Source of the DNA: VRUE01 sp963718755
GTDB taxonomy: Bacteria; Actinomycetota; Thermoleophilia; Solirubrobacterales; 70-9
Direction: 5' to 3'
NCBI GenBank assembly: GCA_963718755.1
Contig: OY970376.1
Location: forward strand, 992,001-1,056,000
DNA length: 64,000 nt
Under the pieces are notes generated by a model. The model searched no databases, had not been told where the DNA came from, and saw nothing but the letters and a program-made list of their open reading frames with translations. Made by a program: the position numbers and the translations under genes. Of the stretch, positions 8,244 through 15,874 are shown in pieces; within the stretch, counting starts at the first letter, position 1; each line of letters opens with the position of its first letter.

Positions 8244-9965
8244 GTGGGCGGGGCATACCGACTGAAGGATCCGGCATCGCTGCTGTTCGCGGCCGCAATG
8301 GTCGCATCTGGCTTGCTGCTGGTCGTTTGGGGCTCGAACCTGAGCTTCTTCCTCGACGACTGGACCTACATCCTCTACCGGCGCGACTTCAGCGCCGACG
8401 CCTTCTTCGTCGATGCCAACGAGCATCTCGTCGCCGGCCCGGTTGCCGTCTGGAAGCTGCTGCTGAGCGGCTTCGGGCTGGGCTCGGCGCTGCCCTACCG
8501 CATCGTCTCGACGGCGATGATCCTGCTCGGCGCGTGGTTCCTCTTCGTCTGGATCAGGGCCCGGCTGGGCAGCTGGGCGGCGCTCTTCGCGACCCTGCCG
8601 ATCCTCTTCTTCGGCGCCGCCTTCGAAGACCTCTACTGGTTCGCCTCGATCAGCTTCCTCGGCTCGATGACCTGCGGGATGGGCATGCTGGTCGCGCTCG
8701 ACCGGCGCGACCGCCTCGGCGACGCCCTCGCCTGCGCCTGGCTGGTCGGCTCGATGCTCTTCTCCAGCCTCTGGTTCGCCTTCGCGATCGGGGCCGCGGT
8801 CGACGTCCTCCTGCGCCGGACCGACCGCGACTGGCGCCGCCGCGCCTACCTCGTCCTCGTCCCAATCGGCCTCTACGGGCTCTGGTGGCTCGGCTGGGGG
8901 CACGACGCCGAAAGCACGATCTCGCTGCGCAACATCGCCACCACCCCACTCTTCGTGCTCGATTCCTTCGCCTCGGCGATCGGCGCGCTGTTGGGCCTGG
9001 CGGCGCCGGTCGAAGGGTCTCCCAGCCCGCGAGGCCTGGACTGGGGGCGCCCGCTCGCGGTCGGGCTGGGGGCGCTGGCAGCATGGCGCATGTACAAGCT
9101 CGATCGCATCCCCCGCTCGCTCTGGGTCGTGCTCGCGGTTCTGCTCGCGTTCTGGATTCTCGGCGGTTTCGCGGTCAAGCCGGGGCGCGTGCCGTGGGCA
9201 AGTCGCTACCAGCTCCCCGGGGCGATGATGATGCTGCTGGTTGCGACCGAGCTGTTGCGCGGCGTCAAGCTGGACCGGCGAGTGCTGCTGCCGGCGCTGG
9301 CGGTTCTCGCCGTGTCGCTGGCGGGCAACGGCCTGATGCTGCGCCAAACCTACAGCGCCTACCTGAACACCAGCCAGCTGATCAAGGCCGACCTCGCCGC
9401 GGTGGAGATCGCCCGCGACACCGTCGATCCGAGCTTCTTCCTCGACGAAGAATTCGCCGACACCGGCTTCGTCTATATCGACGCCGGCTCCTACCTCTCA
9501 GCCGTCGACGAGTTCGGCTCGCCCTCCTACACGATCGACGAGCTTGAAGCCAGCCCCGAGAAGGCGCGCTTCGCCGCCGACAAGGTCCTGCTCAACGCGC
9601 TGCGGGTGGGTCTGGAACCGGTATCGCCCGGGCTCGTCGCCGGCGCCGCCACGGAGCCGGCCGCGCCGGATGCGACGGGGGTCGCGGTCGCGCCGGAGAA
9701 CAGTTGCCTAGCCGTGCCCGGGGGCGCAAACGCGCCGCTGCTCAGCCTGCCGCCGGGCGGAGCAATCGTCGTCGCCGGCGCCGAGCCAGTCACCAACATC
9801 AAGATGAGGCGCTTCGCGACCGGCAGCGTGTTCCCGGTCGATTTCCAGACGGGCGTCTCCCCCGGCGAGGCACTGGCGATTCCGATACCGGTCGATCAAT
9901 CGACCGTCCCCTGGAAGCTGCAGCTCGAAGGCGGCGCGGCGACCGTCTGCGGCCCCGGCGCCTGA
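8244..9965 (+). CDS. GT-C-like membrane protein, pair A (DDW type)
   Basis: 573 residues, about 10 hydrophobic segments. After the first segment comes FFLDDWTYI (Asp38-Asp39), the place where GT-C glycosyltransferases carry their acidic donor-site motif. A close paralogue lies at 14207 (shared NEHLV, LALDRRDRLGD, GLDWGRPLAV). The last 100 residues are soluble, presumably extracytoplasmic, and run between two Cys (SCLAVPGG and the final VCGPGA), a layout shared with three other proteins here. GT-C enzymes use polyprenyl-phosphate sugars on the outer face; that role is inferred. GTG 8244 chosen because of the -10 element 6 nt upstream. Confidence 0.65.
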   Translation: MGGAYRLKDPASLLFAAAMVASGLLLVVWGSNLSFFLDDWTYILYRRDFSADAFFVDANEHLVAGPVAVWKLLLSGFGLGSALPYRIVSTAMILLGAWFLFVWIRARLGSWAALFATLPILFFGAAFEDLYWFASISFLGSMTCGMGMLVALDRRDRLGDALACAWLVGSMLFSSLWFAFAIGAAVDVLLRRTDRDWRRRAYLVLVPIGLYGLWWLGWGHDAESTISLRNIATTPLFVLDSFASAIGALLGLAAPVEGSPSPRGLDWGRPLAVGLGALAAWRMYKLDRIPRSLWVVLAVLLAFWILGGFAVKPGRVPWASRYQLPGAMMMLLVATELLRGVKLDRRVLLPALAVLAVSLAGNGLMLRQTYSAYLNTSQLIKADLAAVEIARDTVDPSFFLDEEFADTGFVYIDAGSYLSAVDEFGSPSYTIDELEASPEKARFAADKVLLNALRVGLEPVSPGLVAGAATEPAAPDATGVAVAPENSCLAVPGGANAPLLSLPPGGAIVVAGAEPVTNIKMRRFATGSVFPVDFQTGVSPGEALAIPIPVDQSTVPWKLQLEGGAATVCGPGA

Positions 9966-9977
9966 GGCGGAGCGGGC

Positions 9978-11051
9978 TCAGCCCGCGGTCGCCATCCAGC
10001 GCTCGACGTTCTGGTCGTACATCTCCTGCAGGATCTCGTCGATCCCGTAGCGCGGCTGCCAATCGGGGTAGTCGGCTTCGAAGTCGGAGACGTCGGAGAC
10101 CCACCAGCGATGGTCGCCGATCCGGTTCTCGTCGCTCAGCTCCCACTGCAGCTCGCGGCCGCTGATCCGCTCGCAGACGTCGATCGCCTCCAGCATCGAG
10201 CAGTTGCTGCGGCGGCCGCCGCCCATGTTGTAGACGGCGGCGGCGCGGGGGGCGCGCTGGAAGGACTGGAAGCAGGCGACGAGATCGGCGCTGTGGATGT
10301 TGTCGCGGACCTGCTTGCCGCCGTAGCCGAAGACGGTGTAGGGCGTGGCGGTGACGGTGCACTTCATCAGGTAGGCGAGGAAGCCGTGCAGCTGGGCGCC
10401 GGCGTGCTGGGGCCCCGTCAGACAGCCGCCGCGGAAGCAGACGGTCGGCATGTCGAAGTAGCGGCCGTACTCCTGCACGAGCAGGTCGGCGGCGGCCTTG
10501 GAGACGCCGAAGAGCGAGTGGGTCGAGCGGTCGATCGACATCGAGGTGTCGATGCCCTTGTGGAAGGGATGGGACTCGGGCAGCTCGAGCCGCTTCTCCA
10601 GCTCCTCCAGCGGCAGGAAGTTTGGCGTGTCGCCGTAGACCTTGTTGGTCGAGCAGAAGATGAAGGGGGCGTCCGGGGCGTGCTCGCGCGCCGCCTCGAG
10701 CAGGTTGAGGGTGCCCAGCGCGTTGACGCCGAAGTCGGTCTGCGGGTCGCGCGCCGCCCAGTCGTGCGAGGGCTGCGCCGCGGTGTGGATCACCGCGTCG
10801 AGCGAGCCGGCCAACTCGGCGAAGGCGCGGTTGACGCCGTCGGCGTCGCGGATGTCGACCTCGAGCGAGCGGAACTCCGGGTAGTTGCCGCGCAGCTCCT
10901 CGGTGACGTGCGCGGTCGAGGCCTCCTCGCCGAAGAAACGGGCGCGCATGTCGTTCTCGAGGCCGACGACGTCCCAGCCGTCCGCGATGAAGCGGCGGAC
11001 GGACTCGGAGCCGATCAGACCCCCCGATCCGGTGACTATTGCGGTAGGCAT
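9978..11051 (-). CDS. NAD-dependent sugar epimerase/dehydratase, CDP-paratose 2-epimerase-like
   Basis: 357 residues, extended SDR fold. NAD-binding GxxGxxG appears as TGSGGLIG; STNKVYGD is the catalytic Ser/Thr region. The expected YxxxK is LFGVSK, so Phe stands where the catalytic Tyr normally is. RGGCLTGPQHAG, GKQVRDNIH and YNMGGG match the CDP-paratose/tyvelose epimerase group, and similar Phe-containing members are, to my memory, common in O-antigen loci. It probably converts a nucleotide sugar for the surface glycan. It follows the glycosyltransferase at 11068-12276 on the same strand after 16 nt. Confidence 0.78.
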   Translation of the reverse strand: MPTAIVTGSGGLIGSESVRRFIADGWDVVGLENDMRARFFGEEASTAHVTEELRGNYPEFRSLEVDIRDADGVNRAFAELAGSLDAVIHTAAQPSHDWAARDPQTDFGVNALGTLNLLEAAREHAPDAPFIFCSTNKVYGDTPNFLPLEELEKRLELPESHPFHKGIDTSMSIDRSTHSLFGVSKAAADLLVQEYGRYFDMPTVCFRGGCLTGPQHAGAQLHGFLAYLMKCTVTATPYTVFGYGGKQVRDNIHSADLVACFQSFQRAPRAAAVYNMGGGRRSNCSMLEAIDVCERISGRELQWELSDENRIGDHRWWVSDVSDFEADYPDWQPRYGIDEILQEMYDQNVERWMATAG

Positions 11052-11067
11052 GGGGGCGGCAGATTAA

Positions 11068-12276
11068 CTACTCGGCCCCACGGAGGCGTCTCAGAAGCGC
11101 GCGCAAGGGCCGGGTCAGTCGCCAACTGAGGCTGTTCTCGTAACTCTCGCGGACTTCGGCCTCGACCCGCGCCTCAACCTGAGCCACGGCCTGGCGGTGC
11201 TCGGCCGCCCTCTCCTCGTATTCGCGACTGCGCGCCGACTCGGACTCGTGCAGGCGCTGTCGCAGCGCCTCGTTCTCGGCCCGCAGCGACTGGATGTCGA
11301 GCTGCGCCCGCCACTCCAGGCGGACCAAGCGCTCCATCTCCCGCAACGGCTCGCGAGGTTGGGGGGGCGGCGTGTCGAGCCCGCGCAAAAGATCGATCAG
11401 CTGCTCAGCGTGGCGGCTGGCGCGATGGTTGGCGACGACGAGGTCGCGATTGACCGGTCCCATCTCGGGCGAGTAGCGGCTTAGGTCAGCGGCGAGCGCC
11501 TCGCGATCCAACACGTCTTTCGCCGCGCTCCCCGCAAACCCATCCGCCTCGATCGCGTCATAGGTCTCGCGCGTAACCCACCCGTCGCCTCCCTGCCAAT
11601 CGTAGACGTAGGCGGCGCGCCCGCATGCCATCGCCTCGAGGATCGAGCGACCGTAGCCGATCACCAAGTCCGCTTCGGCGAGCGCCGACCTGATGTCGGC
11701 CTTGCGCCCGGCTGAGCCGCCGAGCTGCTCGAGCTCCATGCCTGCGTCTGCGCAGGCATCACGGATCATCTCGAACCTGTCCGCATGCGGGGTGTTGCTC
11801 AGCATCAGCGCCGTGCGCGGGGCCTCCGGCAGCGGGCCCCGAGGGACGAAGCGCTGGGTGTCGATCGGCTGGCGCAGGCGCACGATCTCGGTCTCGACTC
11901 CGTAGCGGCGCATCCGCGTGCCGACGCGGTCGTTCAGCGCAACGACGGCACCCACCTCTCCCTCGAGCTGTGGCGGTGCCTGCAGGTCAAACATCCCGCT
12001 GTGGGCGACGAAGAGCTGTGGCAAGCCGGGGCGGCTCGCGGCGATCCGGTGCGAGACGCCGGCGTCCTGAACCAACGCCACCTCGACCGCCTCTGGAATC
12101 GAGCCTTCGCCGAAGACGGGGATTCCGCGCTCCTCGGCCACCGCCACCCCGGGGCCCGGTTCTGGCGCGTAGATCGCGATCTCGTGCCCGAGCCGGTCAA
12201 GCTGTTCGGCGACCGTCAACAGGTAGGACTCGCTTCCGCCCAGGCCCAGATGGTTCGTCGCGAGCAGGAGCTTCAT
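11068..12276 (-). CDS. GT4-like glycosyltransferase with C-terminal coiled coil and SLSWRxTxPLR tail
   Basis: 402 residues. MKLLLATNHLGLGGSE is a GT4 N-terminal signature; RSILEAMACGRAAYVYD corresponds to the donor-binding E..A.A.G.P segment. Residues from about 300 to 375 are heptad-rich (EMERLVRLEWRAQLDIQSLR and beyond), then ENSLSWRLTRPLRA and a basic tail. Coiled coils of this kind act as molecular rulers or docking sites in some O-antigen enzymes such as WbdD; the parallel is inference. ATG at 12274-12276 was chosen since it starts the fold; 8 more codons are open upstream. Confidence 0.78.
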   Translation of the reverse strand: MKLLLATNHLGLGGSESYLLTVAEQLDRLGHEIAIYAPEPGPGVAVAEERGIPVFGEGSIPEAVEVALVQDAGVSHRIAASRPGLPQLFVAHSGMFDLQAPPQLEGEVGAVVALNDRVGTRMRRYGVETEIVRLRQPIDTQRFVPRGPLPEAPRTALMLSNTPHADRFEMIRDACADAGMELEQLGGSAGRKADIRSALAEADLVIGYGRSILEAMACGRAAYVYDWQGGDGWVTRETYDAIEADGFAGSAAKDVLDREALAADLSRYSPEMGPVNRDLVVANHRASRHAEQLIDLLRGLDTPPPQPREPLREMERLVRLEWRAQLDIQSLRAENEALRQRLHESESARSREYEERAAEHRQAVAQVEARVEAEVRESYENSLSWRLTRPLRALLRRLRGAE

Positions 12277-12314
12277 CGGCGCAGAGAGTAGCTGTGCTGG
12301 CACTCAGCCCTGCT

Positions 12315-13406
12315 ATGAATCCGAGCCCGATGCGGATCCTTGTCACCGGCGGAGCCGGATTTGTCGGCGCAAACCTCGGCGTCGCCCTGGCCGGGCGCCA
12401 TCCGGACTGGGAGATCGTCGCGCTCGACAACCTGATGCGCCGCGGCTCCGAGCTCAACCTGGGACGCCTGCGCGAGGCCGGGGTCGAATTCGTCCACGGC
12501 GACGTGCGCGAGCAGGACGATCTCGCCGCTGCCGGCAGCTTCGACGCGATGGTCGAGTGTTCGGCCGAGCCCTCGGTCCTGGCCGGCTTCGCCGACACCT
12601 CCTACTCGGTGCAGACGAACCTCGTCGGCGCCTTCAACTGCCTCGAGCAGGCGCGGCGCGAGAGCGCCTTCGTCGTCTTCCTCTCGACCAGCCGCGTCTA
12701 CCCGGTGGCACCGCAGCTGGAGCTGGCCCTGGAGGAGGCGGGGACGCGCTACGAGCTGGCGGCCGAGCAGCCGCTGCCTGGTGCCGGCCCGGCGGGCATC
12801 TCCGAGGACTTCCCGCTGCCCGGCGCCCGCACCCTCTACGGCGCCACCAAGCTCTCGGCCGAGCTCCTGATCGAGGAGTACGCCGACGCCTTCGGCCTGC
12901 GCGCCGTCGTCAACCGCTGCGGCGTGATCGCCGGCCCCTGGCAGATGGGCAAGGTCGACCAGGGGGTCTTCTCCTGGTGGCTGCTCAGCCACCACTTCGG
13001 CCGACCGCTCTCCTACATCGGCTACGGCGGCTCGGGCAAGCAGGTACGCGACCTGCTCCACATCGACGACCTCGTCGACCTGGTCGACGAGCAGCTCGGC
13101 GACCCCGACGGCTGGAGCGGCTCGGTCGCGAACGTCGGCGGCGGCCGCGAGTGCAGTCTCTCGCTGCTTGAGACGACCGAGCTCTGCCGCGAGCTGACCG
13201 GCAACGAGATCGAGATCTCCGCCGACCCCGAGACCCGCCCCGGCGACGTGCCGATCTACCTCTCGGACTGCTCGCGGATCTTCGCCCGCACCTCTTGGCG
13301 ACCGCGGCGCAGCGCCCGCGACGTCCTCGCCGACCTGCTCGAGTGGACCGTCGCCCACGAGGACGCCGTCGCCGAGGCGCTCGGCTTCGAGAGGACGGCT
13401 CGATGA
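12315..13406 (+). CDS. NAD-dependent epimerase/dehydratase (extended SDR)
   Basis: 363 residues. MRILVTGGAGFVGANLG binds NAD(P); STSRVYP gives the Ser/Thr and LYGATKLSAE the intact YxxxK. NRCGVIAGPWQMGK and GKQVRDLLHIDDL follow in the usual order. It resembles the CDP-paratose/tyvelose epimerase or GDP-mannose dehydratase side of the family; the substrate cannot be told. ATG 12315 chosen, with ATG 12330 (MRILV) as alternative; the open frame further upstream is antisense to the previous gene and is ignored. Its stop overlaps the next start by ATGA (13403-13406). Confidence 0.82.
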   Translation: MNPSPMRILVTGGAGFVGANLGVALAGRHPDWEIVALDNLMRRGSELNLGRLREAGVEFVHGDVREQDDLAAAGSFDAMVECSAEPSVLAGFADTSYSVQTNLVGAFNCLEQARRESAFVVFLSTSRVYPVAPQLELALEEAGTRYELAAEQPLPGAGPAGISEDFPLPGARTLYGATKLSAELLIEEYADAFGLRAVVNRCGVIAGPWQMGKVDQGVFSWWLLSHHFGRPLSYIGYGGSGKQVRDLLHIDDLVDLVDEQLGDPDGWSGSVANVGGGRECSLSLLETTELCRELTGNEIEISADPETRPGDVPIYLSDCSRIFARTSWRPRRSARDVLADLLEWTVAHEDAVAEALGFERTAR

Positions 13407-14197
13407 AGCTCTCCGTCGTCATCCCCGCCTACAACGAGGACGGAACGGTGATCGAGACGCTCTCGGAGATCGTCTCCACCCTGGACGCGGAGCAGATCGA
13501 GCACGAGGTGATCGTCGTCGACGATTCCAGCACCGACAACACCGCCGCTGTGGTCGAGGGCTTCGCCGCCGAGCACCCGCAGGTTCGCTGCCTGCCCTCG
13601 CCGTATGAAAACGGCTTCGGCTTCGCCGTGCGCGCCGGGCTGGAGGCCTTCGAGGGCGATGCGGTGGCGATCGTGATGGCCGACGGCTCCGACAGCCCGC
13701 GCGACCTCGTCTCCTACCAGCGCCTGCTCGAAGAAGGCTACGAGTGCGCCTTCGGATCCCGCTTCGTCCACGGCTCGGCGGTGATCGACTACCCGCGCTC
13801 GAAGCTGATCATGAACCGGATCGTCAACTGGTGCATCCGTGCCCTCTTCCGCCACGGCTACAACGACACCACCAATGCCTTCAAGGCCTACCGGCGCGAG
13901 GTGATCGAAAACGTCCAGCCGTTCCTCTCGCACCACTTCAACCTCACGGTCGAGCTGCCGCTGAAGGCGGTCGTGCGCGGCTACAGCTACGGCATCGTGC
14001 CGATCTCCTGGGCCAACCGCAAAGCCGGCGTCTCGAAGCTGCGGCTGAACGAGATGGGCAGCCGCTACCTCTTCATCGTGCTCTACGTCTTCCTCGAGCA
14101 CCACCTGAGCCGCGGCGACTACCGCCGCGAGGGCGCTATCGAGGCACGACGGCGGCGCGGCATCTGGCGGGCCGGGCGCCTCCGGGACGGCCCCTAG
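13403..14197 (+). CDS. DPM1-like family 2 glycosyltransferase (polyprenol-phosphate glycosyl synthase)
   Basis: 264 residues. MKLSVVIPAYNEDGTV, VIVVDDSSTDNT and VIVMADGSDSPRDL are the signatures of the DPM1 group, with GSRFVHGS further on. This group transfers a sugar from a nucleotide donor to polyprenyl phosphate at the cytosolic face. No C-terminal membrane segments are present. The downstream genes are GT-C-like proteins, the class that consumes polyprenyl-P-sugars, which supports the role. It is coupled to the SDR gene by ATGA. The transferred sugar is unknown. Confidence 0.8.
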   Translation: MKLSVVIPAYNEDGTVIETLSEIVSTLDAEQIEHEVIVVDDSSTDNTAAVVEGFAAEHPQVRCLPSPYENGFGFAVRAGLEAFEGDAVAIVMADGSDSPRDLVSYQRLLEEGYECAFGSRFVHGSAVIDYPRSKLIMNRIVNWCIRALFRHGYNDTTNAFKAYRREVIENVQPFLSHHFNLTVELPLKAVVRGYSYGIVPISWANRKAGVSKLRLNEMGSRYLFIVLYVFLEHHLSRGDYRREGAIEARRRRGIWRAGRLRDGP

Positions 14198-14200
14198 ATT
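14195..14200 (+). promoter_or_regulatory. -10 element inside the preceding stop codon
   Basis: TAGATT begins with the TAG stop of the DPM1-like gene and ends 6 nt before ATG 14207, the leaderless spacing. The GT-C gene may thus have its own promoter within the operon. Confidence 0.4.
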
Positions 14201-14206
14201 ACGGCC

Positions 14207-15874
14207 ATGCCGCCGGGCGAAGCCACCGTTCTGGGGGGGCGGATGCGAGCCGCTACGCCCCTCCTGCTCGCCGCCATGCTCATCTCCGGCGTCTTGATCG
14301 TCGCGCTCGCGTCGCAGATCAGCTTCCTCCTCGACGACTGGACCTACATCCTCTACCGGCGCGATTTCAGCCTCGACGCCTTCCTGGATCCGGCCAACGA
14401 GCACCTCGTCGTCGGACCGGTGGCCGCGTTCAAGTTGCTGCTGCCGACCTTCGGCATGGACACGACCCTGCCCTACCGCCTCCTGACCACCGCGCTGTTC
14501 CTGCTGGGTGTCTGGTTCCTCTTCGTCTGGATCAGGCGGCGACTGGGCGAATGGCCGGCGCTGATCGCGACGATCCCGATCCTCTTCCTCGGCGCCGCGT
14601 TCGACGACTTCCTCTGGTTCATCGCCGCGATCTCCTTCGCCGGCTCGATGACCTGTGGGTTGGGCATGCTGCTCGCCCTCGATCGGCGCGACCGTCTCGG
14701 CGACAAGCTCGCCTGCGCCTGGCTGATCGGCTCGCTGCTCTTCGCCAGCCTCTGGCTCGCGTTTGCGATCGGGGCTGCCGTCGACATCTTTCTGCGCCGA
14801 GGCGAACGCGACTGGCGCCGACGCGCCTACATCGTCCTGATCCCAGTTGCCCTCTACGCGCTCTGGTGGCTCGGCTGGGGCCACACCGCCGAAAGCGCCT
14901 TCTCGTTGCGCAACGTCGCGAGCACGCCGCTCTTCGTGCTCGACTCCTTCGCCGCCGCCATTGCCAGCTTCTTCGGCTTGGCGACCCCGGTCGAGGGGAT
15001 CGCCTCACCCGGCGGCCTCGACTGGGGGCGACCGCTGGCGGTTCTGCTAGGCGGCCTCGCCATCTGGCGCCTCTACAAGCTCAAGCGCATCCCCCACTCG
15101 CTCTGGGTGGTCCTGGCGATTCTCCTCGCCTTCTGGGTGCTCGGGGGGATCGCACTCAAGCCCGGACGCGCTGCCTGGGTCAGCCGCTACCAGTACCCGG
15201 GCGTGGCGCTGATGCTGCTCGTCGCGGTGGATCTGCTGCGGGGCGTGAGGTTGGAGCGGCGCCTGCTGGCAACGGCGCTGGTCATCCTCGTCGCGGCCGT
15301 AGCCAGCAACGTGTACTTCCTCACCCAGGCCCAGGAAAGCTACGAGGCGACCACCGCGCTCGAGCGCGCCGACCTCGCCGCCCTGGAGATAGTCCGCGAC
15401 GACGTCGACCCCCGCTTCGTCCTCGAAGAAGACATCGCCGACACGGGTTACGTGAGCGTCGATGCAAAGTCCTACCTGTCCGCCCGCGATGCCTTCGGAT
15501 CGCCCGCCTACAGCGAAGCCGAACTGGCGCGCGCGCCCGCGGAGGCGCGAGTGCCCGCCGACAAGGTGCTGGCGGCAGCGCTCGAACTCGAGCTCACCCC
15601 CAGCGCAGCGCCCCCGGCAAGCGCGCCCTGTCGTGCGGTGCGGGCGCCGACGACCCTCACGCTGCCGCAAGGCGGCGCCTTCTTCGGTCCCCGCGGCGGC
15701 TCCTCGGTCGAACTCAACCTGGGTCGCTTCGCCGACGACTTCCCCGTCGCGCTCGGCGGCATCGAGAGGGGCTGGAGCGAGCTGGCGATTCCGAGCGATC
15801 GCTCACCGCGACGCTGGCGCGCGCAGCTGGATGGGTCGGGTGCGGTCGCCCTCTGTGGGACCGCGCGTGGCTGA
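14207..15874 (+). CDS. GT-C-like membrane protein, pair A paralogue (DDW type)
   Basis: 555 residues with about 10 hydrophobic segments, closely similar over its whole length to the product of 8244-9965. The first-loop acidic motif is LLDDWTYI (Asp43-Asp44). Shared segments include NEHLV, GSMTCG, LALDRRDRLGD, WWLGWGH, GLDWGRPLA and SRYQ. The C-terminal soluble part begins after a Cys in SAPCRAV and ends with ALCGTARG, with GRFADDF and ELAIPSDRSPRRW between. Likely an extracytoplasmic transferase using a polyprenyl-linked donor; no enzyme of this exact type is known to me. The next gene starts 8 nt before its stop. Confidence 0.65.
   Translation: MPPGEATVLGGRMRAATPLLLAAMLISGVLIVALASQISFLLDDWTYILYRRDFSLDAFLDPANEHLVVGPVAAFKLLLPTFGMDTTLPYRLLTTALFLLGVWFLFVWIRRRLGEWPALIATIPILFLGAAFDDFLWFIAAISFAGSMTCGLGMLLALDRRDRLGDKLACAWLIGSLLFASLWLAFAIGAAVDIFLRRGERDWRRRAYIVLIPVALYALWWLGWGHTAESAFSLRNVASTPLFVLDSFAAAIASFFGLATPVEGIASPGGLDWGRPLAVLLGGLAIWRLYKLKRIPHSLWVVLAILLAFWVLGGIALKPGRAAWVSRYQYPGVALMLLVAVDLLRGVRLERRLLATALVILVAAVASNVYFLTQAQESYEATTALERADLAALEIVRDDVDPRFVLEEDIADTGYVSVDAKSYLSARDAFGSPAYSEAELARAPAEARVPADKVLAAALELELTPSAAPPASAPCRAVRAPTTLTLPQGGAFFGPRGGSSVELNLGRFADDFPVALGGIERGWSELAIPSDRSPRRWRAQLDGSGAVALCGTARG

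Noticed and set aside
7091..9547. 818-codon open frame on the plus strand opposite the Wzt-like gene and through the GT-C gene
   Set aside because: Frame shadow of high-GC genes; no recognisable motif, repetitive Arg/Ala/Gly composition, and the real genes have clear motifs.
11970..12314. N-terminal extension of the SDR frame upstream of 12315
   Set aside because: It runs antisense through the GT4 gene and the NAD-binding motif starts right after ATG 12315.
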